The notes under the pieces: generated by a model
What the model saw: the letters and a program-made list of their open reading frames with translations, nothing else
What the model was told of the DNA's origin: nothing
The model's database searches: none
From: Streptomyces clavifer
GTDB taxonomy: Bacteria > Actinomycetota > Actinomycetes > Streptomycetales > Streptomycetaceae
Length of the DNA stretch: 64,000 nucleotides
Assembly: GCA_014651175.1 (NCBI GenBank)
Contig: BMWJ01000015.1
Span: 62,001 to 126,000, forward strand
Direction: 5' to 3'
Program-made: the position numbers and the translations under genes
Shown here: positions 8,831-16,700 of the stretch, in pieces
How positions within the stretch are numbered: the first letter of the stretch is position 1
How the letters are laid out: the number at the start of each line of letters is the position of its first letter

Positions 8831-9292
8831 GTGGGCTCGGCCACGCTGAGTGATGTGACCCAAGAAATCACCCGAACCGAACACTCCGCTCCCACCCGGC
8901 AGTTCACCGTGCTCCTCTCTCCCACCCGCCGGGGCGCCAGGCTCGCCCGCCTGCTCTCCACGGCCCACCTGGGTGACTGGGGGCTGCCCACGGACCCGGC
9001 CGCGCACATCGTGGCCGAACTGGCAGCGAACGCCGCCGTTCACGGGCGCGTACCGGGCAGGGACTTCCGGCTCAGCCTCGCGGTCCACGGCGACGCGCTG
9101 CTCCGCATCGAGGTGACCGACACCCGGGGTGAACGGCTGCCGCCTCTGCCCGGAGCCGTCCACGTGCCCTCCGACGACGCGGAGGCGGGGCGCGGCCTGC
9201 TGGTTGTCGGAGCGCTCGCGGACCGCTGGGGTGTCGACCTCGGGCCGGCTCCGCGCAAGACGGTCTGGGCCGAACTCGACTTCGTACGGTGA
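8831..9292 (+). CDS. RsbW/SpoIIAB-like ATP-binding protein
   Basis: The product of up to 153 residues is a GHKL (HATPase_c) domain standing alone: N-box AELAANAAVHG near residues 60-72, an IEVTDTRG segment around 97-104 and a G-box reading AGRGLLVV near 118-125. Such proteins are anti-sigma-factor-like kinases; in streptomycetes they commonly sit beside WhiJ/DUF397 pairs. A GTG at 8831 and another in frame at 8855 are both possible starts; neither has a strong ribosome site, and the conserved domain does not decide between them. It is divergent from the regulator, with near-identical CACCGTACGT and CACGGTACGT stretches in the shared upstream region. Confidence 0.85.
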   Translation: MGSATLSDVTQEITRTEHSAPTRQFTVLLSPTRRGARLARLLSTAHLGDWGLPTDPAAHIVAELAANAAVHGRVPGRDFRLSLAVHGDALLRIEVTDTRGERLPPLPGAVHVPSDDAEAGRGLLVVGALADRWGVDLGPAPRKTVWAELDFVR

Positions 9293-9754
9293 CCGCCGCC
9301 GGGCCGCGCGAGACCGCGACCGGGTGGCCGTCACGGGTGGCCCATGCTGCACATGACCATGGAGGAACTCCGGTTATCCCGCCGATCGTTCCGCTCTGCT
9401 GCCTTTCCTGCTTTGTCACCCGCTCGGATGACATGGCGCGACTGATCTGGATGTGCCGCGGTTTGCCGGCCATATGCTCATCTCCGCTGCCTCGGACAGC
9501 GGCGGACCGTGACGCGACACCAGTTCCGGTCGAGGGCCTGACGATCGAGGAAGTCGAGACCTGTCGGCGACCACCTCGCCCCGTACGGGTCTCTGCGCCC
9601 CACGCACGAGCCGGCGCCTGCTCCCAGGCCTCGTACACGACCGTCATCCCGTCCCGGGACCGCTCCGACGGCGCCTCCCGCCCCTGCCCGTCCCGGCCGT
9701 CGCCGTGACCGGCTCACCGACCTGCCACAGCCGCCTGATCCCGAACGGAAAGCC
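9293..9754. other. Intergenic stretch of about 460 bases with no convincing gene
   Basis: Open frames on both strands here lack ribosome sites and read as Arg/Pro/Ser-rich shadow sequence. I see no strong hairpin. The region is lower in GC than the neighbouring genes around 9360-9480, which could be a promoter zone or relic DNA. Confidence 0.4.
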
Positions 9755-10642
9755 ATGGTCAGCGCACCGCACGAAGCGATGCACCGCATCTTCCAGGAAT
9801 GCCCGGGCCTCTTCTCCCGGCTCTCCGACGTCCTCGGGCTCGAACTGCCGCCCCTCACGTCCGCAGAACCCCTGACCGTCGACCTCACCGAAACCGAACC
9901 ACTCGAACGGCGCGTCGACACCCTCCTGCGCATCGAGACGCGGAACGACGGCCCCTTCCTGCTCATCGTCGAAGCCCAGGGCAAGAAGGACCCGGGCAAG
10001 ACAGCCAGCTGGCCCTACTACGTCACCTACCTGAACAACAAGTACCGGCTCCCCGTCCTGCTCCTCGTGATCTGCCAGGACCACGCGACCGCGGCGTGGG
10101 CCGCCCGCCCTCTCACCATCGGCCTGCCCCAATGGCCGACCGTGACCACCCGTCCCCTCGTGGCGGGGCCCCACAACATGCCTGTCATCACGAACGTGGC
10201 CGAGGCCCGCAAAGACCTCGCACTCGCCACGCTCTCGGCGATCACCCATGCCGACAATCCGGACGTCGATGCGATACTGAAGACGATGTCCGTCGCTCTG
10301 CGCGACACACCGGAATCGATCGCTGAACCCTTCGTCGAACTCATCGCACAGGGCCTGGGCAACCGCCCGGCCGCACAACAGTGGAGGAACCTGGTGGCCG
10401 TGGATCTCTCCTTCTACACCTCGCCGCTGTCCGAAGAGATCCGGGATGAGGGCCGCGCGCAGGGCCGCGCCGAAAGTGTTCTGCTCATCCTCGGCGCCCG
10501 TGGCATCGACGTCTCCGACGCCACCCGCGACAAGGTCACCGCGTGCGACGACCCTGAGCTCCTTCGTCGTTGGCTGGTGCGTGCGGCGTTCGTCACCGGC
10601 TCCGAAGAGATCTTCGGCGAGGAGACCGTCGCCGATCGGTGA
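9755..10642 (+). CDS. PD-(D/E)XK family protein, Rpn/transposase-like
   Basis: The 295-residue protein resembles the widespread actinobacterial family annotated as putative transposase or recombination-promoting nuclease-like. A PD-(D/E)XK-type core is visible: Asp55 at the start of a strand (VDTLLRIE), then Glu73-Ala-Gln75 in LLIVEAQGKKD, with a helix holding WPYYVTYLNNKY. The C-terminal part has a GRAQGRAE charged helix (about 230-240) and a conserved LILGARGID segment ending in EEIFGEE. Activity as a nuclease is inferred from the motif. The neighbourhood (a duplicated fragment and a decayed gene) fits accessory DNA. A second, partial copy follows at once. Confidence 0.72.
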   Translation: MVSAPHEAMHRIFQECPGLFSRLSDVLGLELPPLTSAEPLTVDLTETEPLERRVDTLLRIETRNDGPFLLIVEAQGKKDPGKTASWPYYVTYLNNKYRLPVLLLVICQDHATAAWAARPLTIGLPQWPTVTTRPLVAGPHNMPVITNVAEARKDLALATLSAITHADNPDVDAILKTMSVALRDTPESIAEPFVELIAQGLGNRPAAQQWRNLVAVDLSFYTSPLSEEIRDEGRAQGRAESVLLILGARGIDVSDATRDKVTACDDPELLRRWLVRAAFVTGSEEIFGEETVADR

Positions 10643-10717
10643 CGAGTCGTCCCGATGCCGGTTGCCCTGAGTGGCGCACCGGCATCGGCCCCGCCCGCAC
10701 AGCATCGGAGGAACCTG

Positions 10718-10999
10718 GTGGCCGATCTCTCCTTCTACATCTCGCCGCTCTCCGAGGAAATCCGGGAAGAGGGCCGCGTTGAAGGCCGCGCGCAGGGCCG
10801 CGCGCAGGGCCGCGCGCAGGGCCGCGCCGAGGCCATCCTGCTCATCCTCGGCGCCCGTGGCATCGACGTCACCGAAGCCACCCGCGAGAAGGTCACCACC
10901 TGCCGCGACCCGGAACTCCTGCGCCAGTGGCTCACGCGCACAGTCCTCGCCACCACCGCCGAGGAGATCTTCGGTGAGGAGGCCCCCGCCGACCGGTGA
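10718..10999 (+). CDS. Duplicated C-terminal fragment of the preceding Rpn-like gene
   Basis: The product matches the last 85 or so residues of the preceding protein nearly residue for residue (NLVADLSFY, SPLSEEIREEGR, LLILGARGIDV, EEIFGEE, ADR end) but lacks the whole nuclease core. The frame is open further upstream to about 10655, yet a GGAGGA ribosome site five bases before the GTG at 10718 supports that start, giving 93 residues. The main difference from the full copy is extra GRAQ units. It may be a pseudogene remnant of a second full gene or an expressed short form, as internal short products are known for some Rpn proteins. Confidence 0.5.
   Translation: MADLSFYISPLSEEIREEGRVEGRAQGRAQGRAQGRAEAILLILGARGIDVTEATREKVTTCRDPELLRQWLTRTVLATTAEEIFGEEAPADR
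10784..10828 (+). repeat. 12-bp tandem repeat GGCCGCGCGCAG, about 3.7 copies
   Basis: Three exact copies and one partial copy encode GRAQ units in the charged helix of the truncated Rpn-like gene. The full-length neighbour has only one to two units at the same place, so the tract has changed in copy number. Confidence 0.85.
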
Positions 11000-11027
11000 C
11001 CCCACCGGCCCCGCAGGTCGGTGGATC

Positions 11028-11432
11028 CTTGAGTTCGGTCGGAACACGAGGATGCCGAGGGAGCTGCAGAGCTTCTTCCACGACCTCGGCGTCGACCTCT
11101 GCCTGTGTTCCGTCGATGGATGCGAGGACTCGTACTCGTCGTCAAGTCCGGCAAGTCGCTCGGTCAGAACCAGCGCGTGCCCGAAGCCCTGGTGGTTCCG
11201 CAAAGCCGGCTCGCGTGGCGTCAGCTCGCAGGCCGGCCAGCACCCGTGCGGCGGCTTCCCGTCCCTCGGCACTGCCCACCGGGTGCAAGGTGAGGCCGAG
11301 TTCGTCGAGCGCTTCGGGAAGGAGGCCGGGGACGTCGTACTGCGCCTCCGCGCGTGAGCACGCGGCCCGCATCCGCAGGGCGGGGCTGTCGAGGCCGGCC
11401 GTGAGCGCGTCACGGGCAACCGGTAACGACAT
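11028..11432 (-). pseudogene. Decayed gene of a streptomycete hypothetical family, frameshifted twice
   Basis: Protein-like sequence runs through three frames in order. From an ATG at 11432 it reads VARDALTAGLDSPALRM and LLPEALDELGLTLHP to about 11185. It continues in a second frame with FGHALVLTERLAGLDDEYE, and then in a third with AEVDAEVVEEALQL near 11100-11060. The order and style match short Streptomyces proteins that start with an LDSPALR-type helix and end in an acidic helix. Two single-base changes would be needed to restore one frame. A TTA codon occurs at position 3. I do not know the function of the family. Confidence 0.5.
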
Positions 11433-11643
11433 CGCTCGGACGGATATCGCCGACGCTCCGGAGAGCGGCACGGTCCTGAAGCTCGCGGGCTGCCGGTCCG
11501 GTCGGTGTCATCCGCCCACGATGCCGTCACCGGCTCGACGTGCGCCTGAGCTGAACCGATGCGTCACGTTCGGGAGAGGTCCGGAAGTCGGCCCGGGTCG
11601 GGCCTGCGGGGAAGCGACTTCCGGACCCCTCCGCGCCGTGACC

Positions 11644-11700
11644 GGCCCGGTCGGCCGGGCGCGTGGGGCCCGGCGTACCGGGCCCCCGGCCGACCGGGCC
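11644..11700. terminator. Large nested hairpin in the gap before the amylase gene
   Basis: Outer arms of 16 bp (GGCCCGGTCGGCCGGG and its complement) enclose a second stem (GGGGCCCGG with CCGGGCCCC). It could be a terminator for upstream transcription or a cruciform. The remaining gap from 11433 to 11963 otherwise holds only the amylase control sites. Confidence 0.55.
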
Positions 11701-11733
11701 GTAGTCGGGATGAATTTAACAGCCCCGCAATAA

Positions 11734-11750
11734 CTTGCGTAAGACCTTGC
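11734..11750. promoter_or_regulatory. Paired CTTGC boxes in the amylase upstream region
   Basis: CTTGC occurs at 11734 and again at 11746, a 12-base repeat, the second inside CCTTGCAGG. CTTGCAG-type repeats are the element linked to maltose regulator control of streptomycete starch genes, so these are candidate regulator half-sites about 215 bases before the amylase start. Confidence 0.5.
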
Positions 11751-11862
11751 AGGCAGGAATCTCCATTATTTCGCGGGGGTGATCGGAGCGTAAGCGCGAC
11801 GTGTCCAGGGGGTTGACCGGGGAAGGCCGGGCTCGTACGGTCTGCTGCACCCCGGTTTTGCA

Positions 11863-11877
11863 TTCTTGCTGCAAGAA
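11863..11877. promoter_or_regulatory. Palindromic CTTGC operator near the amylase gene
   Basis: TTCTTGC and GCAAGAA flank one base, a perfect 15-bp palindrome built from the same CTTGC box and 87 bases before the amylase ATG. It fits a LacI-type (MalR-like) operator for maltose induction. Confidence 0.6.
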
Positions 11878-11963
11878 CCTTCATGAGCCTTGAAGGCACG
11901 GCGCGTTGTCATGTGAGGCTGCTCCGCCATCCCCAGTATTTCCCCCACCGCAGGAGGAAAGTC

Positions 11964-13691
11964 ATGGCACGCAGACCCCTGTCTGCCACACTCGCCCTGG
12001 CCACCGGTGCCGCCGTGCTCGCCGTCCCCACCGGCCTCGGCACCGCAGGTACCGCCCAGGCGGCCCCGCCCGGCGCGAAGGACGTCACCGCGGTGATGTT
12101 CGAGTGGAAGTTCGACTCCGTGGCCAAGGCGTGCACGGACAGTCTCGGTCCGGCCGGCTACGGCTTCGTCCAGGTTTCACCGCCCCAGGAGCACATCCAG
12201 GGCAGCCAGTGGTGGACCTCGTACCAGCCCGTCAGCTACAAGATCGCCGGCCGCCTCGGTGACCGGGCGGCGTTCGCCGCCATGGTCAGCACCTGTCACG
12301 GCGCGGGCGTCAAGGTCATAGCCGACTCGGTCATCAACCACATGTCGGCCGGCTCGGGCACCGGCACCGGCGGCTCCTCGTACACGAAGTACAACTACCC
12401 GGGCGTCTACTCGGTCAGCGACATGAACGACTGCCAGTCGCAGATCAACAACTACGGCGACCGGGGCAACGTCCAGAACTGCGAACTGGTCGGCCTGGCC
12501 GACCTGGACACCGGCGAGGACTACGTGCGCGGCCGGATCGCCGGCTACCTCAACGACCTGCTCTCGCTCGGTGTCGACGACTTCCGCATCGACGCCGCCA
12601 AGCACATGCCGGCCGGTGACCTCGCCAACATCAAGTCCCGGCTGAGCAACCCGGGCGTCTACTGGAAGCACGAGGCGATCCACGGAGCGGGCGAGGCCGT
12701 CTCCCCCTCTGAGTACCTCGGCAGCGGTGACGTCCAGGAGTTCCGTTACGGACGCAGCCTCAAGCAGGTCTTCAACAACGAGAACCTCGCCAACCTGAAG
12801 AACTTCGGCGAGGGCTGGGGCTTCATGGAGTCGGGCAGGTCGGCGGTCTTCGTCGACAACCACGACACCGAGCGCGGCGGTGACACGCTGAACTACAAGG
12901 ACGGCTCCAAGTACACCCTGGCCAGTGTCTTCATGCTGGCCTACCCCTACGGCTCCCCGGACGTCCACTCCGGCTACGAGCTCAGCAACCACGACGCCGG
13001 CCCGCCCAACGGCGGCCAGGTGAACGCCTGCTACAGCGACGGCTGGAAGTGCCAGCACGCCTGGCGCGAGATCTCCTCCATGGTCGGCTTCCGCAACGCC
13101 GCCCGTGGGCAGGGCGTCTCGAACTGGTGGGACAACGGCGGCGACCAGATCGCCTTCGGCCGCGGCTCCAAGGCGTACGTCGCGATCAACCACGAGGGCT
13201 CCTCGCTGACCCGCACGTTCCAGACGTCGCTGGCCGCCGGTGACTACTGCGACGTCCAGTCCGGCAAGGGCGTGACCGTCAACGGATCAGGACAGTTCAC
13301 CGCCACGCTCGGCTCCGGCACGGCCGTGGCCCTGCACGTGAACGCCCGTACCTGCGCCGGCGGCGGAACCCCCGACCCGGACCCGGGAACCGGCCAGTCC
13401 GGCGCCTCCTTCGGGGTCAACGCCACCACCCAGCTCGGCCAGAACATCTACGTCACCGGCAGCCAGGCCGCCCTCGGCAGCTGGGCCCCCGGCAGTGCGC
13501 TGAAGCTCGACCCGGCCACGTACCCCGTCTGGAAGCTCGACGTCGCCCTGCCCGCCGGTACGACGTTCGAGTACAAGTACCTCCGCAAGGACGCGAGCGG
13601 CAACGTCACCTGGGAGAGCGGTGCCAACCGCACCGCAACCGTGCCGTCCTCCGGCAAGGTCGCGCTGACCGCCGACGTCTGGCGCAGCTGA
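11964..13691 (+). CDS. amy: Secreted alpha-amylase (GH13) with C-terminal starch-binding CBM20
   Basis: The 575-residue protein has a signal peptide ending near AQA-A at residue 33-34. The catalytic barrel shows the GH13 residues Asp210 (FRIDAAKH), Glu237 ([10 protein letters not shown]) and Asp301 (VDNHDTE). A linker rich in Asp, Pro and Gly (about 467-477) joins a CBM20 starch-binding module (about 478-575) with the expected [12 protein letters not shown] and FEYKYLR strands. It hydrolyses internal alpha-1,4 bonds of starch outside the cell and feeds the maltodextrin importer. The ATG at 11964 follows a consensus AGGAGG site by 6 bases, which decides against an in-frame ATG at 11883. Catabolite or maltose control is suggested by CTTGC boxes upstream. 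Confidence 0.96.
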   Translation: MARRPLSATLALATGAAVLAVPTGLGTAGTAQAAPPGAKDVTAVMFEWKFDSVAKACTDSLGPAGYGFVQVSPPQEHIQGSQWWTSYQPVSYKIAGRLGDRAAFAAMVSTCHGAGVKVIADSVINHMSAGSGTGTGGSSYTKYNYPGVYSVSDMNDCQSQINNYGDRGNVQNCELVGLADLDTGEDYVRGRIAGYLNDLLSLGVDDFRIDAAKHMPAGDLANIKSRLSNPGVYWKHEAIHGAGEAVSPSEYLGSGDVQEFRYGRSLKQVFNNENLANLKNFGEGWGFMESGRSAVFVDNHDTERGGDTLNYKDGSKYTLASVFMLAYPYGSPDVHSGYELSNHDAGPPNGGQVNACYSDGWKCQHAWREISSMVGFRNAARGQGVSNWWDNGGDQIAFGRGSKAYVAINHEGSSLTRTFQTSLAAGDYCDVQSGKGVTVNGSGQFTATLGSGTAVALHVNARTCAGGGTPDPDPGTGQSGASFGVNATTQLGQNIYVTGSQAALGSWAPGSALKLDPATYPVWKLDVALPAGTTFEYKYLRKDASGNVTWESGANRTATVPSSGKVALTADVWRS

Positions 13692-13699
13692 GCACACCC

Positions 13700-13739
13700 T
13701 GCGGGCCGGGGACGCGCGGCGGCGCGTCCCCGGCCCGCA
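13700..13739 (+). terminator. Strong hairpin after the amylase gene
   Basis: A perfect 18-bp stem (starting TGCGGGCCGG) with a 4-base loop lies 8 bases after the amylase stop, in the 94-base gap before the pullulanase gene. It should cut most read-through, implying a separate promoter or low read-through for pullulanase. Confidence 0.85.
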
Positions 13740-13785
13740 CCCGCTCCACCAGGACCCACCCCTGAAAGTCGAGGAGAACCCGCCC

Positions 13786-16700
13786 GTGTCCCGAACCACC
13801 CTCCGGCGGGGGGCCGTTGCCGCACTGTGCGCGGCGCTGCTGCCCGTCGTCCCGGCGGCCTCAGCGGCTGCCGCACCCAGACCCCCGTCACCGCCCTCGG
13901 ACGCGAAGCTCGCCAAGGAGCCCGCCCGGCACGACCTCACCCGCGAGCAGTTCTACTTCGTGCTGCCCGACCGGTTCGCCAACGGTGACACCTCCAACGA
14001 CCGCGGCGGACTGACCGGCTCACGGCTGGAGACCGGCTACGACCCCGCGGACAAGGGCTTCTACCAGGGCGGAGACCTCAAGGGCCTCACCCAGCGCCTC
14101 GACTACATCAAGGGCCTCGGCACCACCGCCATCTGGCTCGCCCCGATCTTCAAGAACCGGCCCGTCCAGGGCACCGGGGACAACGCCTCGGCGGGCTACC
14201 ACGGATACTGGATCACCGACTTCACCCAGGTCGACCCGCACTTCGGCACCAACGCCGACCTGACGAAGCTGATCGACAAGGCCCACGGCAAGGGCATGAA
14301 GGTCTTCTTCGACGTCATCACCAACCACACGGCCGACACCGTCGACTACGCCGAGAAGAAGTACGGCTACAAGCCCAAGGGCGCCTTCCCGTACCTCGAC
14401 GAGGACGGCCGGCCGTTCGACGACACCCGGGGCGTCGAGGAGGTGGACGCCGACTCCTTCCCGTACACCCCGGTGAACACGGGGAAGAAGGTCCCCGCCT
14501 GGCTCAACGACTCCACGATGTACCACAACCGGGGCGACTCGACCTACGCGGGCGAGTCCACCGAGTACGGCGACTTCTCCGGCCTCGACGACCTGTGGAC
14601 CGAGCGTCCCGAGGTCGTCTCCGGCATGGAGAAGATCTACGAGAAGTGGGTGCGCGACTTCGGCATCGACGGTTTCCGCATCGACACCGTCAAGCACGTC
14701 GACCTCGACTTCTGGACCCAGTGGGCCACCGCTCTCGACGACTACGCGGCGAAGCGCGGCCGGGACGACTTCTTCATGTTCGGCGAGGTCTACTCCGCCG
14801 ACACCGCGATCACCTCGCCGTACGTGACACGGGGCAGGCTCGACGCGACCCTCGACTTCCCGTTCCAGGAAGCCGCCCGGCAGTACGCCTCCCAGGGCGC
14901 TCCGGCCTCGAAGCTCGCCTCCGTCTACGCGGACGACTACCGCTACACCACGGACAAGGCCAACGCCTACGAGCAGGTGACCTTCCTCGGCAACCACGAC
15001 ATGGGCCGGATCGGCACCTTCCTCGCGCAGGACAATCCGAAGGCCGACGACGCCGAGCTCCTGGAGCGCGCCCGGCTCGCCAACGAGCTGATGTTCCTCG
15101 GCCGCGGCAACCCGGTGATCTACTACGGCGACGAGCAGGGCTACACCGGAGCGGGCGGGGACAAGGACTCCCGCCAGACGCTCTTCGCCTCGAAGACCGC
15201 CGACTACCTCGACGACGACCAGATCGGCACGGACCGTACGCACGCGTCCGACGCGTACGACGCGACGCACCCGATCTACCGCTCCATAGCGGCCCTGTCG
15301 AAGCTCACCCGGGAGCACCCGGCCCTGCGCGACGGCACCCAGACCGAGCGCTACGCGAAGGACTCCGTCCACGCCTTCTCGCGTACGGACGCCAAGCGCC
15401 CGTACGAATACCTCGTCGCCACCAACAACGCCACCGAGGCGAAGACGGTCGAGCTCGCCACCGAATCGGCCGGCATGAACTTCCGCACGCTGTACGGCGG
15501 TTCCGGAACCGTCCGCAGCGGTTCGGACAAGGCGGTCGAGGTCACGGTGCCGGCGCTGTCCAGCATCGTGCTCCGCGCAGACAAGCAGCTCGGCACCCCC
15601 GCCGCCAAGCCCTCGGTCACCCTGAAGGCCCCGGCGGCCGGAGCCACCGGCACCGTGGAGATCAGCGCCGACATCGGCGGCGGCGACCTGAACCGCGTCG
15701 TCTTCGCCGCGCAGACCGGCAACGGCACGTGGGTCACCCTCGGCTCCGCCGACCACGCCCCGTACAAGGTCACCCAGCACCTGGACGAGTCGGTGAAGGC
15801 CGGCACCGCGCTGCGCTACAAGGCCGTGGTCGTCGACCGGGCCGGACGCACCGCGAGCGCCCTGGCCTCCACCACCGCCGGCCAGGCCCCACCCGCCCCG
15901 AAGCCCGTCGCCGTCGCACGCGACCACGCCGTCGTCCACTACCAGCGCGCCGACGGCGACTACGAGGGCTGGCAGCTGAAGTCGGGCGACAGGAGCGCCG
16001 ACTTCATCGGCCGTGACGCCTACGGCGCCTTCGCCTGGATCGACCTCGCGGAGGGCGCCTCGTCCGTCCCGTACACCGTCGAGAAGGACGGCACCGCAGA
16101 CGGCCCCGAGCGCACCGTCGACCTCGCGAAGACCGGCCAGGTCTGGGTCGAGCAGGGCAAGGACGGACAGGCCACCGAGGCACCCGAGGCCCCGCCGCAG
16201 GACACCGGCAAGGCCGTCCTGCACTACCACCGCGCCGACGGCGACTACGACGGCTGGGGCCTGCACACCTGGACGGGCGCCGCCGCCCCCACGGACTGGG
16301 CCAAGCCCCTGCTGCCCGTGCGGACCGACGCCTACGGCGCCACCTACGAGGTGCCGCTCACCGACGGCGCCACCTCGCTCAGCTACATCCTCCACAAGGG
16401 CGACGAGAAGGACCTCCCCAGCGACCAGTCCCTCGACATCGCCTCGTACGGGCACGAGGTCTGGATGCTCGGCGGGAAGCCCGGCTACCTGCTGCCGCAG
16501 ACCGGCGGGGCGCCCGCACCCGACCTCGCCAAGGCCGAGGCCCAGTGGATCGACGCGGACACCGTCGTCTGGAAGGTGAAGGCCACCGACGCCACCAGCC
16601 AGCAGCTCGTGTACGCGAAGGACGGAGGCATCTCCGTCGTCGACGGCGCACTCTCCGACGAGGGACAGTGGCTCCGGCTCGGCGCCACCGGACTCACCGA

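Noticed and set aside
10784-10828. Short tandem repeats as a possible CRISPR array
   Set aside because: Units are 12 bp, contiguous with no spacers, and encode a protein repeat.
9755-11432. Complete insertion sequence
   Set aside because: No terminal inverted repeats or target duplication were found around the Rpn-like gene, and its core is nuclease-like rather than a DDE transposase.
9644-11530. Long minus-strand open frame of 628 codons across the Rpn-like genes
   Set aside because: It is antisense to two better-supported genes, rich in Arg and Gly, without a domain; only its first part overlaps the real gene relic.
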